This document shows positions 12,805 through 24,279 of a stretch of 64,000 bases of DNA, piece after piece (the first letter of the stretch is position 1; every line of letters starts with the position of its first letter). The notes under the pieces were generated by a model. It searched no databases. It was given only the letters and a program-made list of their open reading frames with translations, and was not told the origin of the DNA. Both the position numbers and the translations under genes were made by a program. Origin of the DNA: Macrolepiota albuminosa. Its lineage: Eukaryota > Basidiomycota > Agaricomycetes > Agaricales > Agaricaceae. The DNA lies in contig JAMWFC010000126.1 in the NCBI GenBank assembly GCA_027475525.1, positions 558,001-622,000 on the forward strand, in the 5' to 3' direction.

Positions 12805-14061
12805 CTAGTTGAGCATGAAAATATTGGCCTTTATGCCCAGATCTACTTGATGAGGTATCGTTACGTTGCCGCACTGCGCATAACATTAAGTAAGTTCGAT
12901 CGTCAAGAACACTTCACGTACCAAATCCTTTCCACATGAAGTGAAATCAGGCTTGTTAGGCTCGTGGCGTACTATATGTTTGGCAACAATGAGCTTTGCA
13001 TTCCACTCGACCTCTTTCGAAGCATCCGAGTAAGTCCAAACTTCATCAAGCCGTTGATTTTCGTGAGTATGGAATGCGGCAACGAGAATTCCTCGTCCAT
13101 CGAAAGCTTTCATTGTGAGATGGGTCCATTTGTCACGATGCGTATAGCTCCTGACTCAAGGTCAATTAACGAGCGAACCAAGAAGTCAAAACATACAGAA
13201 AAACGAGATGAGCGGGTCTAATGTGATACAGCACATCTGAATACCTCTCCGTCACCTGGAGAATCCCCTGACAAGACATGGCGCGCATCTTGATACCAGA
13301 GGGGCGATGGGAGGATGTGTGAGGGCGCCACAATAGGATATCGCGGTAGTGCTCCATGTGGTAGTAAATTGAGGATGAAAGAACGTGTTGGGTGTCTTTG
13401 ACCGTATGTCTTGCTAGTGCAAACAACAAAACCCCAGTCCGTAACAGCATTTGAAAATGCTGAAGTCCGTAACATCATTATACAAGCATCCCGGGAGCAC
13501 TATAGATTATGGCTCGTCGACGCACAACGGCCGCTTAAACAGCGAATGTCTCGCTGGTAAGGGTCGTAGCGTGCCGAGTCGTCTCTGCCATCATACTTAG
13601 AGGGAGGAGCACCACCAAGGGGCACACGAGGGAGCGGATAAAGACATAAAGGAAAAAATAGTGGGACAACGTAGAGAAGCTCGGATTGGAGAAGACATCA
13701 AATCAAGTAGTACACGCCTTGGTTTTGGGAAACGAAGCATATAAATACCTCTGCTTAGGCGAGGAGATACTTAGAATCATGATGTCAATGATACGGTGGC
13801 GGCGACCTGTATTCGTCACGAACACATCAATAAGGGATATAGAAACAGCAACGGTGAACGACCACGAGAAAACGCATACAATTCGGAGTAGAGTCTGAAG
13901 TAAGTAGGGAGGGAATCCGAATAACTGTCGGAAGAGTCTGAATAAGAATATTTAACTTTGAGCATAGCCCGTTGTTGCTCCATGTTAAGCCGTGGCGCAT
14001 TAATAATTGGTCGTAATGACGGCTTGTCGCATGGCAGACTGTCGAAATCAGTAAGTGCCAT
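12805..14061 (-). CDS. Probable multi-exon gene, unrecognised
   Basis: Exons were inferred by eye. The first exon begins MALTDFDSLPCDKPSLRP (ATG at 14061). After an intron ending in TTACTTCAG, a hydrophobic segment (TLLRIVCVFSWSFTVAVSIS) could be membrane-spanning. A middle exon near 13,520-13,640 reads RVPLGGAPPSKYDGRDDSAR. Further down, 12922-13113 encodes MKAFDGRGILVAAFHTHENQ. It is then spliced at a GTACGT donor (intron 12874-12921) to a last exon ending with TAG at 12805-12807. The last two exons join in phase (192 + 69 nt). The upstream junctions are less certain. Codon use and intact CpGs resemble a host gene rather than the flanking repeats. I do not recognise a family. It could be two neighbouring genes or a gene model with wrong internal exons. 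Confidence 0.4.
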
Positions 14062-14551
14062 GATCTAGTAAATCAATGATTTGTTGTCATATATCTATTG
14101 CGCTGGATAACAGACCTCTCAAGTGACAATAGGTGTTCATTAGATAGTGGCGATATGCCGAATCTTTCGGGGGGGTATATCAGCACTGGTATTCAGGGAT
14201 CGCTCTCCACAGAAGGCAGCCAAGGAAATAAGTCATAATGCATGTGTCTGCTCCGATATATGGTTTTCGCGTGGTGGCTATTATCTGCGATCTAATATCG
14301 TGTCCTGTCGTGCCTGTACCAGGCAGGACATAGAAAGACTCACAATTAGTCATCGAAATAGGCCTATTTTTCAGAGACCGCTTGATCTATGGGTCGACTG
14401 GACATCCAATACATCTGGCAAGGAAAGAACGTCAGCCAAATAAAATTGGAACATTACGGACCGAGTGGGTGTAGAGAATGTGTTAAAACAGACCCAACCG
14501 TGGCTACATCCTGGCATATGTAGATATCAAATATTAACATAGTAAAGCTAC
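14062..14551. other. Intergenic region, nothing assigned
   Basis: A plus-strand ORF of about 98 codons at 14147-14443 has no recognisable domain, intron context or repeat similarity. I see nothing else in this stretch. Confidence 0.5.
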
Positions 14552-15025
14552 GGAACAAATGACGTTAAAAAGGGAAGACACTATTCCCACACATATATGT
14601 AACCGTACTAGTATCACATGACGTTAAAAAGTGAATATATTATTCCCACGCATCTCTGTAACCGTACAGACTTATGGTAGTATCACATGATGTTAAAAAT
14701 TGAAGACATTATTCCCATGCATTTCTGTAACCGTACAGACGTACGATAGTATCACATGACGTTAAAAATCAAAGACATTATTCCCATGCATCTCTGTAAC
14801 CGTACATACATATAGTATATCACATGACATTAAAAAGTGAAGACATTACTCACATACATACATAGTCTACTGCTGACTAAGTAACCGTACAGACGAACGG
14901 TAGTATCACATGACGTTAAAAATCAAAGACATTATTCCCATGCTTACTGGAAGGAAGTAATGGCAACGAGAACAAACACAGTCACATGACAGCAAAAATC
15001 GAAGACATTTTTCCCACACATAGTC
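14552..15025. repeat. Minisatellite array, ~69-bp unit, about 7 copies
   Basis: Degenerate head-to-tail units share CATGACGTTAAAAA, then GAAGACATTATTCCCA, then GTAACCGTACAGACG, then TAGTATCA. Units begin near 14559, 14618, 14687, 14756, 14823, 14908 and 14983. Several differ by CG-to-TG or CG-to-CA changes. Unit five carries an insertion, and the last two are truncated. Noncoding. Confidence 0.88.
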
Positions 15026-15306
15026 CGCTGCACAGAAAAACCTCGATCTTTTCTAGATCTCGGAATAAAGCATGGCACATGGGACAGGCTTGAGACAGAG
15101 GTCATGGGAATAGAAAGCAGTTTGGCACATGGGATCAAATCATTATAGGCAATATGAGATGGCCACACACAGCAAAGATAGCATCAATCAATCAGAAATA
15201 ATGCTTTTAGCCAACAGCAGTGCTTAGGAACTCAGAATGATAAAGTTTTTCTGTGACAGACAGCCTGGTGTTCCACCCTGGCACCTGAAGTTGCTTGACA
15301 ATTAGA

Positions 15307-15749
15307 GGAGACATTCCCTAAGCCATGCAGCTTAGTGGAATGTCTCCCAACATAAAATAAACCTGACTCATCCAGTCAGTGTCACCCCCCTATGTCCTGG
15401 AATTGCCAGGGTCAGTAACTATGCACTAGTGATGTTTCACACCCAACTTTATTATTTGTGGTGCTCAGCTGCTACTGCATGACATATTGCCTACCACAGG
15501 AGTTGAACCACTGCCCTTCTGGGTTAGTCAGTGTCACCCTCCTATATCCTGGAATTGCCAGGGTTGGTAACTGCATGCTAGTGATGTTTCTCATCCAACT
15601 TCATCATTTGTGGTGCTCAGCTGCTACTGCATGACATATTGCCTACTATGAGAGCTATGAGAGTTGAACCACCACCCTTCTGAGTAGGTTGGGTTTACTT
15701 TATGTTGGGAGACATTCCACTAAGCCATGTGGCTTAGTGGAATGTCTCC
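15307..15749. mobile_element. MITE-like element with hairpin terminal inverted repeats
   Basis: The ends are inverted copies of about 56 bp (15307-15362 and 15694-15749). Each end is also a hairpin in itself. The right one has a perfect 19-bp stem (15708-15726 with 15731-15749) around a 4-nt loop; the left one is imperfect. Between them lie about 1.9 copies of a 152-bp direct repeat (starts near 15375 and 15527) containing TGGAATTGCCAGGGT and ATGACATATTGCCTAC. There is no coding capacity. No clear target-site duplication was found, so the class is uncertain. Confidence 0.65.
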
Positions 15750-15822
15750 TAACATGCTTAACATCTGTGGAACTCCTATCACAGAGCCAGCAGTGCAAGT
15801 GACAAGTGAGAATCAAGGAAGT

Positions 15823-16342
15823 TGTCAGGGGACCCCTCATTCCTCCTTTCTTCTTTCACTCCTTATTTCTTCACTCTCCTTTCATTCACTTCCTTATTTT
15901 TTCTACCATTCTCTCATTTTGCTGTTACTACTTCTTCAACACTATCTGTTGGTACTATTCTCAACCTTGAGGTGCTCTGGTTCTTTAGCTATCACTCAGA
16001 CAAGTGTGGGCCCTTCAGCACCGCTCCAGGCTGCTTAGATAAGCCGGAGTTTGCCTTTCTGACTTCTAAAGTCCGGAGCTTTCCTCCCTTGTTTGCACAC
16101 TTGTTTGGTTAGTCAATTTTCGAGTTTTTAAGGTTTTGTTGTACTGTACAGTTGTTTCCCACGCTTCAGAGGCCCCAGAAGCGTCCAACCTGGCATAGGG
16201 AATCCCCAGACTTGTTCTCTTTGGATCTCCCTCTGCCAGGTGAGTAGCTACCTTGATATTGTCAGTATATATTCTAATACACTTTGGATCTCCCTCTGCC
16301 AGCTGTGTGACTGAGCCACAGCCTCTAGAGGTCGCCCTTACA
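15823..16342 (+). mobile_element. Solo LTR, family 1 (520 bp, intact)
   Basis: Begins TGTCAGGGGACCCCTCATT and ends GGTCGCCCTTACA, so it has the TG...CA ends of an LTR. It is flanked by a perfect 5-bp target duplication GAAGT (15818-15822 and 16343-16347). No internal retroelement sequence adjoins it, which indicates loss by LTR-LTR recombination. Nearly identical to the copy at 34713 and still CpG-rich, so it is among the younger insertions here. Confidence 0.92.
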
Positions 16343-16343
16343 G

Positions 16344-16497
16344 AAGTGTAGAGGCAGGCAAGAGTTAGGTGAGGGACCAGCAAGACTAACTAAGAGATCA
16401 GATATGGCTAGAAAAGCTTGAAGTGTAGAGGCAGGCAAGAGTTAGGTGAGGGACCAGCAAGACTAACTAAGAGATCAGATATGGCTAGAAAAGCTTA
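16344..16497. repeat. 77-bp perfect tandem duplication next to the solo LTR
   Basis: The 77 bases from 16344 recur from 16421. One of the set of identical-period duplications suspected to be assembly artefacts. Confidence 0.9.
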
Positions 16498-16499
16498 CA

Positions 16500-16797
16500 G
16501 TTGATTCAGTGAATAGACCAGGAGAACACTGCTATTGTTCAGCCTGGAAAAATTTTATTCTGCAGGCTGCTTATATATATTATATTGGTGGCTATAATAT
16601 TCCTAATGCTCTTTACTAATTAGACCCTGATATGTAAAAGAGTATGATTAACAATAATCAATGCTGAGTAAGGTCAATGTATATCACCCATGAAGACTGA
16701 CTACAAAAAATAGAAGGAGAAAGAGTGGGCTGAGCAGCTATTCAAATTTGCTAGGACTAGGCACATTGTCAGAGAAACTGGTCTCCTGACAGATGGA
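16500..16797 (+). repeat. Dispersed repeat A, copy 1 (empty site)
   Basis: Shares about 300 bp of noncoding sequence with 18812-19604 (landmarks ACACTGCTATTGTTCAGCCT, AGTATGA then TAACAATAAT, and GAAACTGGTCTCCTGACA). At the point where the second copy carries an LTR, this copy reads straight through and so shows the pre-insertion site. Identity unknown; probably retroelement debris. Confidence 0.6.
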
Positions 16798-17150
16798 CAG
16801 CTGAATTGTGAATTTTCTATTATATATTCTAATTTGTGGCATTTACTTATTATATTCTTACCAGTTCAATGCTCTTTGGCTAAGCTTGGCTCAGTAGCAT
16901 ATATTCTAATTTGTGGCATTTACTTATTATATTCTTACCAGTTCAATGCTCTTTGGCTAAGCTTGGCTCAGTAGCAACAATGAACTTCTATTAGTATAAA
17001 TACTTACTTTTTATCAGTAGTACATCAGCAAATCAATTGAATCAAATCAAGTCAAGTTCTCTTTGATCACCTCAGACAATAGATTTCTTTTGGTGTATAC
17101 TTATCCAAGTCATCAATTGTCTATTTATTATCTCTGCTTTGTTACCAACT

Positions 17151-17502
17151 CTACATTGTTTGGATTTTGAACAACTCAAGTGCTTTATGATCTGTGATGA
17201 TGTGGATTTCCTGTCTCATCAGCTTATCTTTCAACTTAATCAATGTTTCAAGTATTTCCAGCATTTCTAATTTGTGCACAGTATAGTTTTGTTGCATATT
17301 TGTAATTTTTTTTTTCATATGAATCTGGCTAAGCATTCAGTTTGCCATGTTTGTCCTTGACTATACATTACCTCAATTCTAGTCTTAGACATGTCACAGA
17401 TGAGCCAGATAATTTAATTTTCTGGGATTAATTGGTTGCATAACTAGTGTGCAGTCACAGATCTGTTTAATCATTTCAAAGCACTGTTGATGCAAGAGGC
17501 TG
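17151..17502 (-). pseudogene. Gypsy pol fragment, RNase H region
   Basis: The minus strand encodes remnants of the same RNase H segment as elements 1 and 2 (NYTVHKLEMLEILETLIKLKDK, then ITDHKALELFK), preceded by a decayed CFEMIKQIC motif. Multiple stops and strong CpG loss mark it as old. It is truncated on the right by an LTR fragment. Confidence 0.8.
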
Positions 17503-17742
17503 TCACAGAAAGGCAAACTCTGGCTTATATAAGCAGTCTGGAAGCGGTGCTGAAGGGCCCACACTTGTCTGAATGGTAGCTAAAGAACCAGAGCATCTCA
17601 AGGGCTGAGAGTAGTACTAACAGATAGTGTTAAAAGAATAGAAACAGTAAAATGAAATAATGTCAGAAGAAATAAGAGAATGAATGAAGGGAGAGTGAAG
17701 AGATAAGGAGTGAGAAAGGAAGAAATGAGGAGTCCCCTGACA
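17503..17742 (-). mobile_element. Truncated LTR, family 1
   Basis: Reverse complement of the 5' half of the 520-bp LTR. The right end (CTCCCCTGACA on the plus strand) is the LTR start, and the outer half is missing. The bases beyond it resemble the flank of the intact solo LTR at 15.8 kb, suggesting both sit in copies of the same older repeat. Confidence 0.75.
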
Positions 17743-18811
17743 GGTGAGTAATTAAAGCAAGTAAGAGTCAGGCAAGAGATCAGCAGAGCTAACCAAGCAG
17801 TCAGACATTGCTAGAGAGCTTACAGTGATGAGCCTGCATTGTGGCTGGCTACAGATAGCACCAATACCTGCATCTCACATCAGCCCACTAGTACTATCAG
17901 AAGCGCCACGCTCTAGCACTTCCAGCGCTATTTTTCTCATATTTTTACACTAATAACTCGCAGCTACAGACTCCAATTACTCTTAGACCACTTTTTATGG
18001 CACCACTTATTCTTCGCACCACTATTGACACCTTGCCACACCTTGCCACTTGAACTTCAAGGCTATACATTTACACAGACACTTGGCATCAGTCAATCCG
18101 GCACAATGCTCTTAGCCAGTGGCAGCGCTTACAAGGGGAAATGATGAAGTATTTCCATGACAGCATCATTATGGACCTTTTTACTATACAATTCAATTCA
18201 CTGCATTTACTTACATTTTTATCAGTTCACCACCCTCTAGCGGCGCTTAACCTCTTAGCATCGGCTAACTTTCTTTACTATAAATACCTACTTTTTGTTA
18301 GTAGTACAGGGAATCAATTTGGCAGTAGGGATCGTATCCCAACATTTTGGTCTCCATACACAACAGACTACCTCTTGTTGACCATGTCAAGCAAGAGGAC
18401 TCTGCTCTAGTTTTCTATCTCTCTCTCTCTAGCACCTTGCAACTATGGCTTGGCTTTCATGCTTAGATCTGCTAAGCAATCTCATCTTTTTATTATGATA
18501 TTCTAGGTGCTAACACTTAGCGCCCCTTAGCGACCCTTTCTCGCACCTCTTAGCGCTTTCCTTAGTGACTTTCCCACGCTCTTAGCACTTCCCCTTAGTG
18601 ACTTTTAGCGCCCTGTAGCCACATTTTGGAGCCATACGCAAGTGCCTCCAATTACCCACTTTCCTTGCCACCAACCTCTTGCTTACTGTGTGTTCTCTGG
18701 GACCTGTCTGGGACTCTCTCACACACTTAGCACGCCCAAAGCTATATCAGCTAAGTAGCTGTACTAGTGATAGTCCACGCAGCACCCTAGCTCGATTTGG
18801 GCATCATCAAC
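17743..18811. other. Noncoding, degraded repeat sequence
   Basis: No gene seen. The stretch 18,050-18,620 repeatedly contains TTAGCGCC/CTTAGCAC-like words and may be an old LTR or satellite, but no borders could be defined. Confidence 0.4.
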
Positions 18812-19604
18812 AGTTATTTCAGTATGTAGGCCAGAAAAACACTGCTATTGTTCAGCCTGAGGATATTCTATCTATAGGCTGTTTTTATATACTATATTAG
18901 TGGCTGCGCTATTACTAATACTGTTTAACTAATTGAGCCCCAGTATATAATAGTGTAAAGGCAACCTCTGGAGGCTATAGCTCAGTCACACAGCTGGCAG
19001 AGGAAAATCCAAAGAGAACAAGTCTAGGATTTTCTATGCCAGTACAGGATAACAAAACCTTAAAAAACTCAAAAATTGCCTAAATAAACAAGGCAGAAAA
19101 ACTCTGAACTTTGGAAGTCAGAAAAATAACAAAACCTTAAAAAACTCAAAAATTGCCTAAATAAACAAGGCAGAAAAACTCTGAACTTTGGAAGTCAGAA
19201 AAACAAACTCCAGCTTATGTAAGCAGTCTGAAAGCAATACTGAAGGGCCCACAATTGTCTGAATGATAGCTAAAGAACCAGAGCACCTCAAGGGCTGAGA
19301 ATATTAACAGATAGTGTTAAGAAAATAGAAACAGTAAAATAAGAAAATGACAGAAAAAAATAAGAAAATGAATGAAAGGAGAGTGAAGGATAAGAAATGA
19401 AAGAAGGAAGAAATGAGGAGTCTCCTGACAAATAGAGTATGACTAACAATAATTGATGCTAAGTAAGGTCCATACATATGACTCATCCAGGCTGACTACT
19501 AGAAGACAAAAGGGGATATGACAGGCTGAGCAGTCATTTGAATGTGCTAAAAGTAGATGAATCATTGAATTAAGCTTGGAATAATAGTTCAGAAACTGGT
19601 CTCC
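18812..19604 (+). repeat. Dispersed repeat A, copy 2 (interrupted)
   Basis: Second copy of the 300-bp repeat at 16.5 kb, split by the LTR at 18954-19430. It ends with CTGGTCTCCTAACA at about 19604. Confidence 0.6.
18954..19430 (-). mobile_element. Solo LTR, family 1, decayed
   Basis: Reverse orientation: starts TGTAAAGGCAACCTC and ends GTCTCCTGACA on the plus strand. It is flanked by the perfect 5-bp duplication AATAG (18949-18953 and 19431-19435). Repeat A copy 1 gives the empty site. It contains one 77-bp tandem duplication (from about 19051) and internal deletions relative to the 520-bp form. CpGs are mostly TG or CA. Confidence 0.88.
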
Positions 19605-19649
19605 TAACACTGTGTAATTGAGCCATAGCCTCCAGAGGTTGCTCTTACA
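19605..19649 (+). mobile_element. LTR family 1, 3' tail only
   Basis: The last ~45 bp of the LTR (CTGTGTAATTGAGCCATAGCC...CTCTTACA). The rest is missing. Confidence 0.6.
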
Positions 19650-19906
19650 AGCTCATAGATGTCAACCTGTATTTTGGTCCTGCAGACCTTGGCTTCAAGT
19701 CTTAAAAGTATTGGTCTATTGTGTTTAGTCCATGACATATGAAGTATAGTTGAAATAGCTATTGGCAGAAAGAAGTCTGTGTGCAAACACCTGTGCTCAG
19801 AGTCTTTTGAAGCAAAGGCTTTGTTTTGCTTAGTGATGAGGCATGGTAAAGAGATTATCCATTTTGTTCTTGGATAGAAAACTAGTGTTATATTACCAGG
19901 GTCAGG
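19650..19906. other. Noncoding, nothing recognised
   Basis: No ORF with recognisable content and no match to the other repeats of the window that I could see. Confidence 0.4.
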
Positions 19907-21140
19907 CATCACAATGGTACATGTTATACATTGTATGAAAGCTTGCTTTGTGCTGTACAATACATGTTTAGCAGAGTCTGCTACACTGTAGCAGAGCAGT
20001 CTCCAGCATGCTATAGAATACAGAGCTGTGGACATGTCACAATGTGCTGTATGACATGGTCCAGCAGATCAATATAAGGCAAGCACATGCAGGCCTAGCA
20101 GATACTAGCAGACATTAGCAGGCATCAGCCAATGAGTGAAAAACTCCTCCATTAGCAGACATCAGGGCATAAAATAAGCCCTCTGCAAGATTCCCCACTT
20201 TCCTCTCCTCTCCCTTCTTCTCCACAACAATTTGAGGCTGTGTGCCTCCCCTTCTCTCTTTTTCCCACTCCCAATTCCAGCAAATGTCCACAAAAGGGCC
20301 CTGCAGACCTATGCAGGCCTATGCATGCCACCAGTAGACATTTATACAGACTTACATTGCCTCACTCAAACCTATGCAAGCCTGTGCAGACTACCAGTTG
20401 CATGCCACCAGTAGACATTTATACAGACTTACATTGCCTCACTCAAACCTATGCAAGCCTGTGCAGACTACCAGTGGACATCTACACAGGCCTGTGCAGA
20501 TTCACAGTGGCTAGGTGGACCAAAGAAAAGTAATCTTCACCTCATTCTTTGTATACTGTAGGGAGGAATCAAATTCCCAGCTTTGAGGAAGCCTCCAGCA
20601 ACAGAACATATTGACACTTTATCCATTGTACCACAGGTCAGTTACTAGCAGATAGAATCAAAGATCAGATAACACAATAGGTGCTGGCCCCCCAATGTTT
20701 CCACAGGTCCCTGCATGGATAATGAGAGGTGGAATGGGGAGCACACCTCCCAGAAGAGCTTCAGACATCTGCTGGCATCCATTGGCAACCTCTGGCAACT
20801 CCAAGCATTGCCCAGCATCTGCTGGCATCAGGGGGGTAAAGAGGAAAAAGAGGTGCATGGGCATCTGGAGAAGTATGGAGAATGACAGAAGAGGGATAGA
20901 GGTGGGGAGAAAGAGGGGAAAAGGGGAAAGGGAAGGGGTGTGGGTGTTCACTGTCCACTGGCATGCCAGCAGATAGTAGCAGACATCAGATCAAGGAGGA
21001 AGTGGGGTATGTGGAGAGTGGAGAGAATGGCACTGGAAAGAAAGAGGGGGAAGGGCAGAAGGGGAGTGCATGGATGTCTGCTGTCTGCTGGCATGCCAGC
21101 AGACAGTAGTGGATGTCAGTGGATAGTAGCTGATGTACAA
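19907..21140 (+). repeat. Third copy of the KDZ terminal inverted repeat (orphan, decayed)
   Basis: Colinear with the left inverted repeat of the KDZ element at 29.45 kb. It extends further outward, starting CATCACAATGGTAC, which matches the outer tip of the right repeat at about 45,394. Landmarks: CACAATGTGCTGTATGACA, CCACAAAAGGGCCCTGCA, and a CAGCAGATG-rich tract. CpGs are heavily depleted. One 77-bp duplication lies inside (from 20324). No KDZ transposase adjoins it, so it is a broken or solo end. Confidence 0.78.
20556..20636 (-). repeat. tRNA-like module, type 2 (decayed)
   Basis: On the minus strand CCTGTGGTACAATGG (box A-like) is followed by GGGAATTTGATTCC (box B-like) at a tRNA-like distance. 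It is equivalent in position to the modules at 29.96 and 44.69 kb inside the other terminal repeats. Confidence 0.5.
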
Positions 21141-21420
21141 AGAAATCTTCCTGTGTAAAAATGACAATTATTTTAGTAGAGATGGTACTGGGTTGAAGGA
21201 GGGAGAAATGAGTCTGGTGGACCTGTGTTCTATCTATGAGCAGATCAACAGATCAAATGAATTTACCAACCTAATAACATGTGATGGTGTCTTTTGACCA
21301 ATCTATCTGTACACTATACCAAGTTGTAGTAAGTTCCTATGGTCCAGTGGAATATTGATAAATTAATATTTTTTATTGTGTACATTGGCAAGTTTGACTC
21401 CTCCACAGTGTATCATAATT
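21141..21420 (+). repeat. KDZ subterminal region with tRNA-like module
   Basis: Starts AAAGAAATCTTCCTGTGTAA and matches 45866-46130 at the left of the second KDZ copy. A tRNA-like module occupies 21334-21411 (box A-like ATGGTCCAGTGG, box B-like AGTTTGACTCC). Confidence 0.65.
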
Positions 21421-21990
21421 TCATTTGATCCATTCAAAACTCCAGAGATTACTCAAGAAGTTTAGGATGGAGAAGCTTGACCCAGTGTTTATTGTCACAC
21501 TAAACACTGAGTCAAGCTCCTTCACTCAAAACTTCTGACCAAATAACATATAATGCTGTCTTTTGATGTAACCAAGTGACCTAGAGCCTGTGCTCTAGAT
21601 CTTCAAAACTTCTGACCAAATAACATATAATGCTGTCTTTTGATGTAACCAAGTGACCTAGAGCCTGTGCTCTAGATCTCAACCTAGTTGAACTCTCTAC
21701 TGAACAACCTCCCCATTGTTCAGTAAATTTATAAAACATGTAGTATACAACCATAATTAGATCTTAATTAAATTACAGAATATACTATGAATAATCGTTG
21801 GAGCTACTTTATCTAAGGTAGCTTTTTGGTACATTACTTGTAGAACTAAATCAAATATCAATCTGGTTTTGTGGTGTGACTGTAAGCTACTAACATAATC
21901 TCACTTTTTTGGACCTTTGGGTTCAATTTCAGTCTATAAAAAGGATTGTGATTCTAGACTTAGGGTCTAGACTGATAGGAAGTTTGAATA
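21421..21990. other. Noncoding, AT-rich
   Basis: No gene. It holds one 77-bp tandem duplication (first copy from about 21527) and a local inverted word pair, GCTTGACCCAGTGTTT with AAACACTGAGTCAAGC, around 21,474-21,517 that could form a hairpin. Confidence 0.5.
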
Positions 21991-22896
21991 TCAAACTTTG
22001 GTTGATATGTTGACAAGGATGTCAACTCATCAGCAACACAAGTTCAACTATGAAGGTGAGACCTTTGCACAGTTGTTCATATATCTGATGGCTATGCCAG
22101 CAGACCAAGCACTGCCCTCTGAACCACTGATAGTGGCAGCAGTGGAGGGTACTCCACAGCAGCCTCAAGGAATGCCAGGTGGCACTCAGTAGACTGAGCA
22201 ATGGCCAGCCCAAACAGCAGGTAGTCATGAAGACCAACAAGTGGGATGGGACATCCTGGCATTGGGTACTAGGGGTGGGCACCTGCTCACAAGGCCCAGT
22301 CAACCAACTGCAAGCCATAATGCTTTGGAAGGTCAAAGACCTTTGCAATTTATGGGTAGGATGCATGGGCCAGAGTCTGGCAGTTGGCAGATATCAACTG
22401 AATTGATGCCAATGGCTCAGAAGCAATCCGGTCTAGAGCAGGGGACATCAGAGGTCCACTGGGAGGATCAGAAAACATCAGACAATAAAGAGGGTGGATG
22501 CTACAGATCTACCCTACAAGTGCAGATGTCATTGGTATGGGGCAAGTACCCTTCAATTGCCAATTGTATGTGCTGAAGCATATTTGTATGGTACAGGCTA
22601 GAGGTGAAATTATATCTCCTGAACATTCAGTGGAATATATTGAGTTTTATGTATATATTCTGGAGCTCAAAGCTCAGGTGTACTTGCAATAGATGTGTTG
22701 AGGCTCAATGGCCTTGACATCAGAGGGAGCAAATCTGATTCCATTGATTCCAGTGAGGGCAAGACTTTCTCCCTATCTGGAAGAAGCTATGAGTAACATT
22801 TATGCTCCTCAGCAACCAGAAGAGTCAGAAGAACAGTTTTCTACAAGGTTCCATGCAGCACAAAGGCAGGAAGCATTCCAAGGTTGTGATGGTTGA

Positions 22897-24279
22897 TGTC
22901 AGGGGACTCTTCATTTCTTCCTTCTTTCACTCCCTATTCCTTCACTCTTCATTTATTCATTTTGGTTTCTTCTATCATTCTCTCATTTTGCTGTTTCTAT
23001 TCTCTCAACACTATCTGTTAGTACTATTCTCAGCCTTTGAGGTGCTTTGGTTCTTTAGTGATACAACACTGTACCAGCAGTCAGGGACACAACATGCACC
23101 AGAAGTCAAAATAAACATTTAATTATGGGCTGAAAACTGTAAGCCTCCTGGTAGCAGTCTCAACAAATTATATCTCCAAAAACACCCCAATAAATACACA
23201 GACAGTACAGAACAAAGGGCAGGGACCAGCTCAAGCTATCAACTCAACAATAGTCCAACCAATGTTATGGGGAGGGGAAGCATGGGAGCTGGCAGAGGTG
23301 ACAAAAGGGAATCAAATTGTGATGATCTAGATCAAGATCTGATCTGACAATGCCCAATTTGATATGACTGAAAGGGGAAAGAGAAAGAAGCATGGAGGGA
23401 TGTCAAAAGAGATGAATAGAATGGTGGCACTGAAACATGCATTGAATGGAAGAAGGAAGAGATGAATGGAATGGTGGCACTGAAACATGCATCACCAAAA
23501 TGGAAAATGGAACAACAAATTAGGTAAGGAATGCTGGGAGGTCAAGAGCAAAAAGTCATGTGATCTGGTGGTCTGTGCACTGGAAAATTAGTATAAATAG
23601 TCCAAGTAAAGTAGAGAATAACCAGGCATTTGATAGGCAAAGGCTCAGTGGTTCCCAGGGAGTGAATCACCTAGGCTAGAGTTTATTGAACCTCTTCTTG
23701 GAAGTCTATTGGAAAACAAAGGCTTGGTAGTTCCCAGGGAGTGAACTGCTTAGGCTGGAGTTGACTGAGAACCTTCTACTGCCCACCAGAGTATTTGATA
23801 TTCTGAGAAGCACCCAATACACCAAGTTTATCATCAAGCAACAGTGTGGATTAGAGGTCACTTTCTAAGACCTCAAGAAAGCCCCAGAACTATCAGTACT
23901 ATTTGCAACCAAGTACTACATTAGCTATCATTCAGACAAGTGTGGGCCCTTCAGCACCACTTCTAGACTACTTATATAAGCCAGAGTTTGCCTTTCTGAC
24001 TTCCAAAGTCCGGAGTTTTCCTGCCTTGTTTGTACAGTTGTTTATTTAGGCAATTTTTGAGTTTTTAAGGTTTTGTTGTACTATACAGTTGTTTCCCATG
24101 CTTCAGAGGCCCCATAAGCATCCAACCTGGCATAGGAAATCCCTAGACTTGTTCTCTTTGGATCTTCCTTTGCAAGGTGAGTAGTTATTATAATATTGTC
24201 AGTATATACTCTAATACACTTTGGATCTTCCTCTGCCAGCTGTGTGACTGAGCCACAACCTCCAGAGGTTGCCCTTATA
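22897..24279 (+). mobile_element. Solo LTR, family 1, itself interrupted
   Basis: Starts TGTCAGGGGACTCTTC and ends GGTTGCCCTTATA, flanked by the perfect 5-bp duplication GTTGA (22892-22896 and 24280-24284). Without the nested insertion at 23059-23920 its length is about 517 bp, as in the intact copy. It is inserted in the gag region of Gypsy element 3, so it is younger than that element. Confidence 0.9.
23059..23920 (+). mobile_element. Nested solo LTR, family 2 (862 bp)
   Basis: Begins TGATACAACACTGTACC and ends AACCAAGTACTACA (TG...CA). It lies inside the family 1 LTR with TTAG on both sides (23055-23058 and 23921-23924), a 4-bp target duplication. It has no long ORF. No second copy of this family was noticed in the window, so calling it an LTR rests on its ends, length and target duplication. 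Confidence 0.72.

Noticed and set aside
14147..14443. 98-codon plus-strand ORF as a host gene
   Set aside because: No domain, no splice structure and no supporting repeat; could be chance.
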